Source: Limonium bicolor
Lineage: Eukaryota; Streptophyta; Magnoliopsida; Caryophyllales; Plumbaginaceae
Length of the DNA stretch: 64,000 nucleotides
Direction: 5' to 3'
Assembly: GCA_023374045.1 (NCBI GenBank)
Contig: CM041783.1
Location: forward strand, 125,675,503 to 125,739,502
Each line of letters starts with the position of its first letter. Position 1 is the stretch's first letter. Made by a program: the position numbers and the translations under genes. This document shows, piece by piece, positions 10,701 to 23,432 of the stretch. The notes under the pieces are model-generated. The model worked only from the letters and a program-made list of their open reading frames with translations, had not been told where the DNA came from and did not search any database.

Positions 10701-13115
10701 TCTAAACTTACCCAAACTTTGCCAAATCCTCACCAAATTTCTCCTAAGGCCTCTTAATGTGTTCTAACATCATTTGGCACTTCAAACACACCCTTAAGAT
10801 TCTTAAGCACTCACAAAACTATGTTTCCTAATTCCTTAAACCTTTACTTATATCTCCACAAAAATTCCTAACACTTACAATGTTTTCTCCTTATGATTTC
10901 TAGGTGGCATTTCTCCTATAATGACCACAATACCAAGGTGTTTCCTCTACACCTTATCATCACCTCTCGACTTCTTTTCTTACTAACTAAATCTCCTTTT
11001 TCACATCATACCTAAACATCACTTATTCCTTGAATATCAACATTACCTAACCTTAAACAAACTCCTCCAAGACTTACACACATCCACTAAACACACATTG
11101 AACTCCTAGAACTTCAAGGACAACACCTAAATCCTTGCATCAATCTAAATCACCTTAATACATGTTTTCTTCTCAAGTAAACATTTATTCACCTATAACA
11201 CTTCCTAGTTCAACAAAACCACTTAGAACACTTAGAACTTCTCACACATTTTTTTCCAAATTTGGCCATAGCTTCTCTTGTATATACTCACATCCAAACA
11301 CTTAGGTTTTTACCTTATTTCATTCAAAACACCTAAAATCCATCAAGCACATTTTTATACACAAACTTCACACATTAAGCACTACATCACAATATAGTGC
11401 ATAACTTAAATTGCTTGGCACTTAGGCCCTTAAATAACATGGCTCTTAGGCCCTTAAATTGCATAACCTTAAACACTGAATTTCCCACATAAATAATGCC
11501 TTTGACCTGCAAATACATACACCAAAACATATGTTCTTTTACTAGTCTCCTTGAGAACACTTTACTAGGTCACTCACCATTGGCTCCTTAGGTATTTTAT
11601 CAAGCAAATCAAGCTCATTTTCCTAAGGCATTTAAACTACATTGAGATAGCTTGTTTACCTCTTTTCCTCACAAATTTCTTTCTTGTTTCCTTACACACC
11701 GGTGGGGTACTTGATTCCTTGTCAAGTTCTATACATTGTACAAACAACATAATGAGTATTCAAGCTTTAAGCTTCATCTCATTGTAAACCCTAGTTACAT
11801 ATATTGTTTTAACACATTAAGGTAATTGTTTTACCTTGGAATTGGAAGAGAACTTGAATAAGTATCAAGAGAGGACTCCTCCTAGCCCTTGGAAGATTCA
11901 AATGAAGCTAGAACAAGGCAATAAGAGCTCCATTAATGGTGAATTTTCGGACAACAACAAAACATGGAGGAAACATGGATTTCCTTTGAGTTTCCTTACC
12001 TTGAAGCAAAGGAGAGCATGAATATGTGAAAAGGTGAGCTCAAGCTCCTTCAATGGTGAAACTCCATGGCACCGAAATGGGGCTCTTGAAGTTTTGAGAA
12101 GATAGAAATGAAGAGCTTGATGCAAGGAAGAGAATGGTGGTGTTTGTTTTTGATTTGGACAAAAGAGCAAGATTTGACAAGAGTTCAAAGCTTGAGTTCT
12201 AATGGAGGTAGTGGTATTACCGAGAGAGAATGAAGAAGAGAGGTTGGTGGTGGTGTTTGGAACCGTGGGAAATGAAGGAAAGGAAGGGAGAATGAAGATA
12301 GAACTTACTTTTTGAAGATATTTAAGTCTTAAAGCAAATAGTAACTATGAGTCACATTTATTTACTTAACAAGTTAACATACTTGGTGACTCCTCACTAC
12401 AAAAACCGGCCCCCTTTAATATAACAAGGGTATTTTAGTCTTTGGTTGTCAATTTAATTACTTAACATAACATATGTTATATACTAGCTTGTAAAAATTA
12501 CTATTCACAAATACAAGGCACATAGAAGTGAAATTTTTGATTTCCCACTAATATGGCCACCCAAATGTGATACTATATAGTACACATGTTAATTAAAGAG
12601 TAATGATGGACATTTAGCCATTCAAAACTCATTTACAAGACAATTTTTCAAAAACGTGCTTTAAGACTCCTTAAAGCACATTTTGTGTTTTAACTTGTTT
12701 TCAAGCTTGGTTTTCTTTAGTAATGGATTTAATATGTTCATTAACATATAAATAAGGCATAGGTATGACCATTAGGCCTTATACACATTTATCCCAAGCT
12801 TAGAGCACATTTTTGCTCATATTAACTTTAAGGTATTACCTTGTGTTTTGTTTGGTTTCATTGTCTACCAAAGTTTCCTAAGGACTTATTTAGCCTTATT
12901 AAATCACAATTGAATATTATCAAGTCTTGGTAGGCTCTTTGGGTCCTAACCAAGTTCACTCATAGCTTAGAGCATGTTTTTGCTCAAACTGTGTCTTAAT
13001 GCTTTATTGCATTTATTATGGTTTAAATTGTTCACTGATGTTACTAAGGCACTTTTTAGCCTTTACATACCATAATTTGATATTTAAACCACATATCAAG
13101 GTTTGGGGTGTTTCA

Positions 13116-13152
13116 ATCTACCCCCCTTAAAAGAACTTCGTCCTCGAAGTTC
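13116..13152 (-). other. Polypurine tract and adjacent hairpin, element B
   Basis: On the minus strand: GAACTTCG AGGA CGAAGTTC (hairpin, 13133-13152), then TTTTAAGGGGGGTAGAT, then the LTR start TGAAACACCCC. It has the same design as in A, C and F. Confidence 0.9.
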
Positions 13153-14097
13153 ACACTTTCACACATCATTAGATTTGAACACAGTAATCACTTGGAAATA
13201 AACTTCCTTAACCAACACACACTTTACATCACAACCTCGGACTTGATGGTCCGGGCAACACATTCACATCCATACATAACATAACGTATCCGAATGATAA
13301 CCTCGGACTCTGTGGTCCGGGTATCTTAACAACACTTACACATACATAACAACCCCTTTGACTCACTGGTCTTGGGTAACATAACAACATTTGGACACAT
13401 AGGTCTATGTAACACCACACATTTAGACTCATAGGCCTTGATAGTATACACTTTAGGAAATCCAAGTCAAAACAACATTCCTTACACGTACCACACAACA
13501 TGTCAGAGCATGTATAACAATCAAAAATATCCTTGATATACACTGTGATCCCGCAGAACCCGGTCGCGATGGACACCTTCCGTCCCCGTGCCTTTGGGAG
13601 TTTAAAACAATCACTTAAATTTAAAATTTCTTTGTGAGGTTAAGTAAGAGAACTTTAATTACGTAAAGTATCCATCAACGTTTTATAAATACCAATTTAA
13701 AATCCTTTTGAAAACACACACAACTCCAAGTCCAACTTAAGCTCTTTGCTTTTATTAGCGTGGTTATTCGTGACCACTTATAGGGAGTTTCAAGAGTCAT
13801 CCAACCCTGATGTGATCAGCATCAGTGTTGAACTATCCTTCCACCCCAATTTGTGTTCGGCTTCCCTTGATCACATGCAAATCAAGTTCCACCTCCCACT
13901 TCATTTTCAAGCATCAAGTAAGTCACTCATTTCCAATTTTCTATCTTTCGAATCATTCTAGTCATGATCACAACATCTCCAAAGGATAGAACTCCGTCTA
14001 TCAGTACCTCCATTCACTTTTAATCCTGTTGCCTAGGGAGTCTTATTCTCACTAGGTTCTATGTCGGTATCATGCCCTTTCATGCATCACTATAAAG

Positions 14098-14128
<31 letters not shown>

Positions 14129-17100
14129 TTTATCCAAAATACTACACCTGGTTTTACATTTATACACTGTCGGGGCTTTTGTTCCCCCCGGGAGTTTATC
14201 TACTCCCCACGCTTGTACAATCACACACAACTGTTAACAAACACACACACTTATCACAATGGTATTCGCATCTTCTGTGCGCAATTACCACAATTAAACC
14301 ATGAATGAATGTGTATGTTTACGTAACACACACACCAATCATCAAAACATACAATAATTTTGTGCTATGCACAATATGAGTCACATACACTACGTACACT
14401 TGTACGGTAATATACACCAAGTGGTTTTGCGCTCTACCCCCCTTAAAAGGGATTACGCCCACGTGATCAATCACTAAACATTGGCTTAAATGTTCTGCCG
14501 TCGTGAAGTGCTTTAACTTCCACGCGGTCTATTACACAATGGCTTCTGATTAGAGGATCTTAACCATATTGGCGGTTTAGTCCCTAAACCAAGAATTCGC
14601 ATTGGAGTTATAACTCATAACCGGTTTCGGTCCTGGCCTGTGAGGCTTTTAGGCGTTAATAATTAGCCATTCACTCATGTTCACCATGTACATTCAACAC
14701 TTGAATCACTGGCTCACTAGTTTCTGCTGCGAAACTCAACTGTAGAGCTTAATTGCTCCATTTGTTATTCTTACTGTATTGTACATCCCCAATTGTCACC
14801 TTTATCTTGGTGACAATGGTTTCTCAACCGACGCGTGGTATCTTTTACCGTTAGCGAATTCGGTGAGTTATAAACTTTCTATCCACTTCCATAACCATTT
14901 ACTGTGTACACAGTTATGTATTTCACAATGATTGACTTTTTCCTTCCGACTTACTGTCGGTTGAGTTTGAGCTACTACCTAGTGTGTAGTGCTCTCTCAG
15001 CTATTTACAACCTTTGTGGTATATTCCATACCGATATTTGGTAGTTAGTGCTACTGTAGTCACTTACTGTTAATCATGTCTTCACATTCGGTTTTGTACA
15101 AGTACTCTTTTATCGGTGCGGCCTTGCATTTCCTATGCATCGGCCTTTATAACATTATTCCTCTATAATTAACATGTCTCCAATTCCTAGCTATCCCACT
15201 CGATCATTACTGCGCAAGTGCAATACCAAAACACTCAGTCATACAGAGTGCAGAGGCGTAAACTCTCGACAGTAAATCCCTTATGCGATTCGCCATGGAA
15301 TTCACACTGAGTTCCTCATCACACAATACCTACCACTGGCTTATTGCTCAGTTTGTTTAACATCACTTATCTTGCATCTCCACTGAGTTTAACTCATAAC
15401 TGATCTTACCTGTTACGTTTTCGTTTAACAACATTTATACAACGGTCGCTTATTGCGCACCGTGCTCTTACTCCCTGTATAACATCAGCTTATATCGTAT
15501 CTACTGTCACCTCCACTTTCACACATAAACTTACATTATTCACATTATGGTTCATCCTCATTTGGATGACTACTAAATGCTCTTTGAGCATCGATCATTC
15601 GAGTCACAAGCCGGCATTATTCAGCCAGGTGCTTCACTTTATACACATACTACTAAGCTAATTTCTCTTTCAATAACAACATGGTCAATCCTTAACATAT
15701 TTCTTGAACTTGATTCACATAACTACCGCTCCTGCGGTGTCACAATGTCGAGAGGTATCCCCACTCTTAATGCAGTGGTTCGTTTACCACTTTATTCGCT
15801 GATACAACCTAAACTTCTACCATCAATCGAATTTATATGATATATCCTGCTTTTGGATTATAAGCCTTATTTGCCTTGAGCTGGGCTCATTATAGGCTGT
15901 CCACACACATGTACTTCTCTGTACAATATTACAAGGTCGTTGCATCACATTTCCTTTCATGGGATGCCCCTTAGGTTTGTCAGTCCGTCTCCTGACAACT
16001 TATGTCTAAACTGTGTGTTAGTTTCAACCCTTGTGCTTCTGTCATGCATTTCATTCAACAATTGTTGATGTGAACACCCTTCAAGGATTGCTCCTGGGTA
16101 TTGTTAAGTTATGCCTTTACATTTGGCTCACACTTATTGGTACATTCCGTTAGCTACGCCCTTCGCGTTCTTTACTGGTTATTATCTTCTTCTGTGAAGA
16201 TTAACATTTCCTGGTAGTGTAGGTACTCATTCTGGGAATTTATCCGTTCATTGCACATTAATGTGTCCACATTAGGCATCTGCTTGCCATGTACAGGCTG
16301 GGTCACCATTCCAGCTATAATGTTTATCCCTAAGGATCCTTAAGACATATGTGGTGTCTTTACATAACAGTTTGTGCCCATCGCACTCCCTAACTCTTAA
16401 ACATTTCCTTGAAAGGAGTTCACTAATCCTTTTAGTCTTGCTAACTTAACTGAATTCCTTAACTTCAACTATTCCTTGTAATCCTTAGCTCTCGTTTGAT
16501 TTATACTGCTGACCGTAGACGGAGTCGACTACTTCCGTGTTTCGGACTCTACTCGTATACATATATGGGGTATCTTACTGATACATTGCTACTTACCCAA
16601 CTAACCCATAAGTAGGTCTGTCAGGCCCACATGCTCCTATCGGAGTGCGGTCGTCCCACAACACAGTTGGTACACTTGTAGTGTCCGTCACACGCCTAGG
16701 TGAAGTATTCTGTTGTCAACTCCCTTATATTGTCCCGTGACAATATTCATTCCCTGTTTCCCGAACTTAATCGAGGGAAAGTTTATCCATTGTTGTATCC
16801 TTGTCAACTGTCCTTGGTTTTACTGGTTTGGTTTAAAAGAAGGTTGGAAAGAAGTGTTGGTTTGAAAGAAAATCTGGTTTTGAAAAGAAAAGGGGTTGAA
16901 TAAATCTGGGTTTGAAAGAAAATTTTCATGGTTTCACAACATCTTCTTACCTTAGCCAAGTCTAGCTTCTTGCTGACTGGTGCACTTACAGATACAGAGG
17001 TTAGGCTATCAAGCCCTTCCATGGTCATAATGATCCTTTTTAACTTCATGGTACTTTACTAAGTACTTGTAGTGGTTATAAATTTCCCGAACAACCCTGT

Positions 17101-17930
17101 TATAGCAGCACTTGCTATGGCAAGTGCGCCATGCTAATTGGCTATCGGTTTAACACATACTGGTTATGGTATTGTCTTTACCCATACTGTCAATAGTGGC
17201 CTTGTTGGCCCTCACTGATCTTACTGCCTTGATAATAACTCGTCTAGGTGACTTCTCACTATATTCACATAATAATCATCAACTAGGGTGTTTCCCATTC
17301 TGGGAGACCCCTTTGTCTTAGTATTGTATCCTCCTTATAGCCCGTTCCACGCACTTGTCGTGGTTACTGAGACTTGTCTCTTGTTGGGCACTACGTTGTA
17401 GTTTCTTTGTCGGCTGGTATACCGTTGGTGTTTTATTTATCAACTGTGGTTCCGTAGACACTTGTCTCGGGTATTATCAATCCATTTCTTGCCTGTTGCA
17501 CGGTAGGTGCGTTGCATGGTAGTCGACTGCTCTGCATGTCGACCCAGGTTGCCGGAAATTCTATTCTCCAATCACAAGATCTTCATTCATTGCTATGAAA
17601 TGCGGGTTAAAATTATTCAGATGGAGACGTCTCCGGGATTCCCAGTTTTCGGGACTACCGTATGACAGGTCTCCGACCCTAAAGGTATTTAATAACAGCC
17701 AGATCGGGGTATTCCCGAGGTAAGAGAGGACTTCCATCTCTCTGGCGTTCTTTCCCAAGTTATCAAACAGGGATTGTGGAGGGTGGGATGGATATTGTAG
17801 GTTTCCAGTAGTCACTGGTAGTTCCTAACTAGCGTATCTCTCACGCTATCACTCAACCCTTAACCCCAGTACTTAAATCCTAACTCGGTGCTTCCTAAGC
17901 TCGGTAGTTCAGTCATCAGAGCGATACTTC
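13153..17930 (-). other. Element B interior without retrotransposon genes
   Basis: There is about 4.8 kb in which no gag-pol motif can be read on either strand. Recognisable pieces are a second PPT-like motif at 14431-14462 (minus strand GGGCGTAATCCC..GGGGGGTAGAGC), which in A and C follows the pol stop; an (AT)n run near 14099-14120; and a block at 13740-13960 that recurs in element F near 56940-57070. This suggests that the 3' untranslated region was kept while coding sequence was replaced by unrelated DNA. The remainder (14470-17550) shows nothing I can name. Confidence 0.75.
17561..17815 (-). other. Small open frame at the gag position of element B (unknown)
   Basis: An open frame of about 84 codons lies about 120 nt downstream of the primer site, where gag begins in element A. 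It contains YLGNTPIWLLLNTFRVGDLS and ends ..MNEDLVIGE. It opens with GTG, the first ATG being internal (MEVLSY). No domain is recognised and it does not resemble element A gag. It may be chance; it is listed because of its position. Confidence 0.2.
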
Positions 17931-17942
17931 GCTCTGATACCA
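17931..17942 (-). other. Primer-binding site of element B (initiator Met tRNA)
   Basis: The minus strand reads TGGTATCAGAGC five bases after the end of the 5' LTR. It is complementary to the 3' end of plant initiator-Met tRNA, the usual primer of chromoviruses. Confidence 0.93.
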
Positions 17943-17947
17943 CTTTT

Positions 17948-20900
17948 TGTAACACCCCATCCAACATTTACATACTTAGAATAAACTGCAGCGGAATTAC
18001 AAACCTCATCACATTACTTAACTCCCTGGTGTTACACGCCGTTAGCCACCCACGTGGCTAACAAGGCTAATCCATATACATTGTACCGGTCTGATGGGCT
18101 AAATTCCCGAGCAACTATACATTTTATCCCTTTCCATTAACAACAAACAATAATATACACTTATCAACTATACCGAGTATTTATAAACTGGTGCCGCCAC
18201 AACAATTTCGGTCTTATGCATCTACTGTATACATACACTTAAAGGTTTACCCATGTACAATGACTACCCGTCCTACTCTCGAAACGGCTTCCAGCACTTC
18301 GTACCTGAATAGGAAAAAAAGAAAGAGAAAGGGGTGGCCCCAAGGGGCTCAGCACCTTTGCTGGTATGGTAATCCCGCAGCCCACATGCTACCGGGCCAC
18401 GCACAACTAATTGTCGTCTTAACATGCAGTGATTTATATTTAAATCATGCATGCAACAATAAACACACATAATTTAACATTCCGCCTCAATGGGCTCAAC
18501 AAACGGATAATGTATCCTACTTAATAAGTCACTCTTGGTATTCATTATCCCTAGAGTGTTCCTCCTCTAATGGAGCTACTTCCTTAATAGACGACACTTA
18601 CCCTTAAATCGGGTTATCATAAACGTCTCTTATCACAAATGGGAATCATATCCATGATCCCACAATCTACATTACAACATATAACATACACTACATACAA
18701 CACTTAACAACACTTTGCACGTTTCACGTGCACAACATAATACCGCAATAGATATTGCTTCACAACAAAATACATAACATAACTGGAGTGGTTCTTAGGA
18801 ACCTACCCAAACATTGTTTATACACTGGTGAGCCTAGAGAATGTTGCCAGTCTCATGATAAGCTGTTATACAATAACAACAACAACTCATTACCGTCCTA
18901 ATAGTTGGACGAGTAACTTAAGTTAAGGCGGTTCGGGTTTGGAGGCCCGAACACACCACACACACATGTTCCCCTAAACCGAGTCATAAGTCAGAATAGC
19001 CAAGCTTTGTAGTAAGCTAAGGGAGATCATAACGGAGGGAAACCATAACAAAGAGAAGGGTAAGGCTAGGAAGGATACCCTCTCCCAAACAACCGCGACC
19101 GGCCAAACGGATCTCACTACTGTTAGTACATACTTACTTTAGATTTTAGTTAGAACCCCACTATGGAGCCTGTCACATAACAACTCATACAGTACACAAC
19201 GGGGTTAAACATACAAGGGAGATCCTACATTCACATAACATATCACACAATTAACACACGCATAGCCGTGGTTAGAACGTCCCATGGTACGGGTCGTTTA
19301 CTCCGAAATACCGAACTCATGTGATCCTAGACTCAGTTAACTAAGGTTAACACTTTCGAGGTTAAATGGTATCGGAGTTGTACACGCCACATAAATGAAT
19401 TACTGTAAACTCATTACATGTTAATTACAACGTGGCAAAAATACAGAAAAAACATTGGCATACAAGCCGGTGTGATCCGGTAGGACGCAGGTTGCAAGAA
19501 AACCATACTGTCACCGGGGTCCACTTTCCTGTCCATTTATGTCCCTCGAGCAATTCTCGAAAACTGTTAACATCAACACGTGTTTTCATTAACATCGGGG
19601 TTTGCTTGATCATTTAATGTCAATGCTTAATTTTTCCCCGTTAACTTTGTTACATAACTTTACATTTTAACTTGTTTTACTTTTACACTTTAATACAACT
19701 TTTAACCCACTTAGGTGTCATTAAAACTCCCCTAACATGTCCTTAACATCCATATAACATCATTACCTACCAATCCCCATCATCACATATCATTCATAAC
19801 TTAAACCATGTTTTGGTCGACCGACCCACCGACCGACCCACAGCTGGGTCGGTCCATTACAGAACCCTTTTACTTCCTTATAATCATGCCCGTCCGACCC
19901 ACGTCCGACTCACTCGACTGGGTCGGACCATGTGCGAACATTTTCTTCCTTTGAAACTTGACGACGACCCATGTCCGACCCACCCTTTTGGGTCGGACCA
20001 TTACCGAACACATTCCTAACATCTAACAGAGGCTCGACCGACCCAAAACTGGGTCGGACCCCTGGGTCGGTCGCCTTCTAAACTTACCCAAACTTTGCCA
20101 AATCCTCACCAAATTTCTCCTAAGGCCTCTTAATGTGTTCTAACATCATTTGGCACTTCAAACACACCCTTAAGATATCTTAAGCACTCACAAAACTAGT
20201 TTCCTAATTCCTTAAAACCTTTACTTATATCTCCACAAAAATTCCTAACACTTACAATGTTTTCTCCTTATGATTTCTAGGTGGCATTTCACTATAATGA
20301 CCACAATACCAAGGTGTTCCTCTACACTTATCATCACCTCTCGACTTCTTTTCTTACTAACTAAATCTCCTTTTTCACATCATACCTAAACATCACTTAT
20401 TCCTTGAATATCAACATTACCTACCTTAAACAAACTCCTCCAAGACTTACACACATCCACTAAACACATTGAACTCCTAGAACTTCAAGGACAACACCTA
20501 AATCCTTGCATCAATCTAAATCACCTTAATACATGTTTTTCTCAAGTAAACATTTATTCACCTATAACACTTCCTAGTCAACAAAACCACTTAGAACACT
20601 TAGAACTTCTCACACATTTTTTCCAAATTTGGCCATAGCTTCTCTTGTATACTCACATCCAAACACTTAGGTTTTTACCTTATTTCATTCAAAACACCTA
20701 AAATCCATCAAGCACATTTTTATACACAAACTCACACATTAAGCACTACATCACAATATAGTGCATAACTTAATTGCTTGGCACTTAGGCCCTTAAATAA
20801 CATGGCTCTTAGGCCTTAAATTGCATAACCTTAAACACTGAATTTCCCACATAAATAATGCCTTTGACCTGCAAATACATACACCAAAACATATGTCTTT

Positions 20901-22466
20901 TACTAGTCCCTTGAGAAACTTTACTAGGTCACTCACCATTGGCTCCTTTAGGTATTTATCAAGCAAATCAAGCTCATTTTCCTAAGGCATTTAAACTAAT
21001 TGAGATAGCTTGTTTTACCTCTTTTCCTCACAAATTTCTTTCTTGTTTCCTTACACACCGGTGGGGTACTTGATTCCTGTCAAGTTCTATACATTGTACA
21101 AACACATAATGAGTATTCAAGCTTTAAGCTTCATCTCATTGTAAACCCATAGTACATATATTGTTTTAACACATTAAGGTAATTGTTTTACCTGGAATTG
21201 GAAGAGAACTTGAATAAGTATCAAGAGAGGACTCTCCTAGCCCTTGGAAGATTCAAATGAAGCTAGAACAAGGCAATAAGAGCTCCATTAATGGTGAATT
21301 TTCGGACAACAACAAAAACAGGAGGAAACATGGATTTCCTTTGAGTTTCCTTACCTTGAAGCAAAGGAGAGCATGAATATGTGAAAAGGTGAGCTCAAGC
21401 TCCTTCAATGGTGAAACTCCATGGCACCGAAATGGGGCTCTTGAAGTTTTGAGAAGATAGAAATGAAGAGCTTGATGCAAGGAAGAGAATGGTGGTGTTT
21501 GTTTTTGATTTGGACAAGAGAGCAAGATTTGACAAGAGTTCAAAGCTTGAGTTCTAATGGAGGTAGTGGTATTACCGAGAGAGAATGAAGAAGAGAGGTT
21601 GGTGGTGGTGTTTGGAACCGTGGGAAATGAAGGAAAGGAAGGGAGAATGAAGATAGAACTTACTTTTTGAAGATATTTAAGTCTTAAAGCAAATAGTAAC
21701 TATGAGTCACATTTATTTACTTAACAAGTTAACATACTTGGTGACTCCTCACTACAAAAACCGGCCCCCTTTAATATAACAAGGGTATTTTAGTCTTTGG
21801 TTGTCAATTTAATTACTTAACATAACATATGTTATATACTAGCTTGTAAAAATTACTATTCACAAATACAAGGCACATAGAAGTGAAATTTTTGATTTCC
21901 CACTAATATGGCCACCCAAATGTGATACTATAGTACACATGTTAATTAAAGAGTAATGATGGACATTTAGCCATTCAAAACTCATTACAAGACAATTTTT
22001 CAAAAACGTGCTTTAAGACTCCTTAAAGCACATTTTGTGTTTTAACTTGTTTTCAAGCTTGGTTTCTTTAGTAATGGATTTAATATGTTCATTAACATAT
22101 AAATAAGGCATAGGTATGACCATTAGGCCTTATACACATTTATCCCAAGCTTAGAGCACATTTTTGCTCATATTAACTTTAAGGTATTACCTTGTGTTTT
22201 GTTTGGTTTCATTGTCTACCAAAGTTTCCTAAGGACTTATTTAGCCTTATTAAATCACAATTGAATATTATCAAGTCTTGGTAGGCTCTTTGGGTCCTAA
22301 CCAAGTTCACTCATAGCTTAGAGCATGTTTTTGCTCAAACTGTGTCTTAATGCTTTATTGCATTTATTATGGTTTAAATTGTTCACTGATGTTACTAAGG
22401 CACTTTTTAGCCTTTACATACCATAATTTGATATTTAAACCACATATCAAGGTTTGGGGTGTTTCA
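17948..22466 (-). repeat. Element B 5' LTR (4519 bp)
   Basis: This is the partner of 8543-13115 with the same TG..CA ends. Differences are mostly deletions of one to a few bases, concentrated in the half nearest 18000-21000. The part at 21250-22466 is almost identical to its partner. The conserved hairpin/CAGGTA block is at 18299-18369. Confidence 0.95.
19815..20075. repeat. GGTCGG/CCGACC inverted-repeat cluster in element B right LTR
   Basis: This is the counterpart of 10436-10700, with small deletions (for example a shortened run before CATGTCCGACCCACC). Confidence 0.9.
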
Positions 22467-22471
22467 ATACT
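22467..22471. repeat. Target-site duplication of element B (ATACT), right copy
   Basis: ATACT follows GGGGTGTTTCA and matches 8538-8542. Removing B and one copy restores element A gag across the junction. Confidence 0.93.
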
Positions 22472-22954
22472 CATCAACGGTCATCTTCCCCGTCTGCTCC
22501 AATGCATCAAACTCCCGAGTCTTCACCATCCTGGTGTGGGCCGGGTAGTATTTGCCCCTAAGTAATGCAGTGTAATGTCCCCAAGTAAAAGCTGGGTCAT
22601 CGAGGTGGTCGGCTTTCACCATGTTCCACCAATCTCTAGCTGCATCCTTCAGATAAAAGGCAGCAAGTCTAACTTTTTCCCTAGCTGGGACTACAAGCGT
22701 CTCGAACGCTGTCTCCATCTCCATGATGTAGGTCTCCAAGTGAGCAGGGTCAGTCTCCCCTTGAATGCAGTTGGCCTTAGATCAGCCAAACTCTTCACCC
22801 AATCTCTCTCTCTGGGTGGTGGTGGTGGAGGTAGCTGCTGCTGCTGTCCAACCCCCGCCTGTGCGAATGCCTGAGCAATTAAGGTGGCAATGTCTGCCAG
22901 CCTGACGGATGGCTCCTCATCGGCCTGTCCACGTCGTCCTCCTCTTCCTGACAT
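22472..22954 (-). pseudogene. Element A gag, N-terminal part
   Basis: Gag starts at an ATG at 22954 (MSGRGGRRGQADEEPSVRLA), followed by a glutamine/proline-rich stretch (QQQQLPPPPPPRERDW). The retrotransposon-gag capsid domain comes next (AAFYLKDAARDWWNMVKADH, FTWGHYTALLRGKYYPAHTR, EFDALEQTGKMTVDEY). A base missing in a G run near 22768 shifts the frame between TAFKG and ETDPAHLE. The frame then runs into insertion B and resumes at 8537. The ATG is directly preceded by CATCCTGCAG, which looks like a 3' splice site. Confidence 0.88.
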
Positions 22955-23119
22955 CTGCAGGATGTTGAGGTATATTAGACACTGAGGTCACTATCTTGGT
23001 CCTGGATAGTAGTCTAAGTAAAACTAACTTAAACTCCTTTCAATACTATCTCTCAACCCTTAACCTAAAGTATTAGATATCCTAATCTCGGTGTATCCTT
23101 GTATCCAGAGCGTAACTAC
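22955..23119 (-). other. Element A leader between primer site and gag
   Basis: A non-coding leader of about 165 nt. It begins with an inverted repeat overlapping the primer site (GCTCTG..CAGAGCG around 23107-23125) and ends CCTGCAG|ATG at the gag start. Confidence 0.75.
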
Positions 23120-23131
23120 GCTCTGATACCA
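23120..23131 (-). other. Primer-binding site of element A (initiator Met tRNA)
   Basis: The minus strand reads TGGTATCAGAGC four bases after the LTR end ..GGGGTATTACA. It is complementary to the 3' end of initiator-Met tRNA. Confidence 0.94.
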
Positions 23132-23432
23132 CTTTTGTAATACCCCAACCCGAAATCCAATAAACTGAACGGCGATCACTCCCAAATAAAATACAACTGC
23201 AGCGGAAATAAATACAACAACCGGGCGGTATTACAATGCCGTTGGCCACCCTTGTGACCAACAAGGCTAAGTCCAAATACAATCCTCAAATGTCACGGTC
23301 TGGAATACAGATACAACCCGAGATACTAGGAATCGAACTCCAAAGTACAATACTGAAATAAAATAATTAACTAATAGTAGACTCCCAAAGCTTGGTCTAC
23401 CCCACCTACACTCAGTGTGGTGATCTCCTCAA

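Larger units (their letters stand above)
8543..13115 (-). repeat. Element B 3' LTR (4573 bp)
   Basis: On the minus strand it runs TGAAACACCCC...GGGGTGTTACA (TG..CA ends). Its partner is at 17948-22466. It contains the conserved hairpin/CAGGTA block (8891-8960) and the GGTCGG/CCGACC repeats (10436-10700). A 96-codon ORF at 11898-12188 is kept in the partner LTR, as expected from repeat identity, and has no known domain. Confidence 0.95.
8543..22466 (-). mobile_element. Element B: large non-autonomous LTR retrotransposon (LARD-like)
   Basis: This is a complete element of 13,924 bp: two 4.5-kb LTRs, an initiator-Met primer site, a PPT and a perfect 5-bp TSD, inserted in the gag of element A. 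The ~4.8-kb interior has no recognisable gag, protease, RT, RNase H or integrase. Its LTR closely resembles that of element C along the first several hundred bases, so C-type elements probably supplied the enzymes for its movement. Orientation is minus: the primer site is beside the right-hand LTR and the PPT beside the left-hand one. Confidence 0.93.

Noticed and set aside
11898..12188. A 96-codon ORF kept in both LTRs of element B (also 21253-21543)
   Set aside because: Its conservation is explained by LTR identity in a nearly unchanged segment. It has no domain.
13229..13576. Cysteine-containing ORF of 115 codons near the left end of B's interior
   Set aside because: It is made of imperfect repeats of CCTCGGACT..GGTCCGGG in a non-coding region. 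The cysteines form no known motif.
17931..17942. tRNA-like sequence at the primer sites
   Set aside because: Only the 12-base complement of the tRNA 3' end is present at the PBS (also 23120-23131). There is no tRNA gene.
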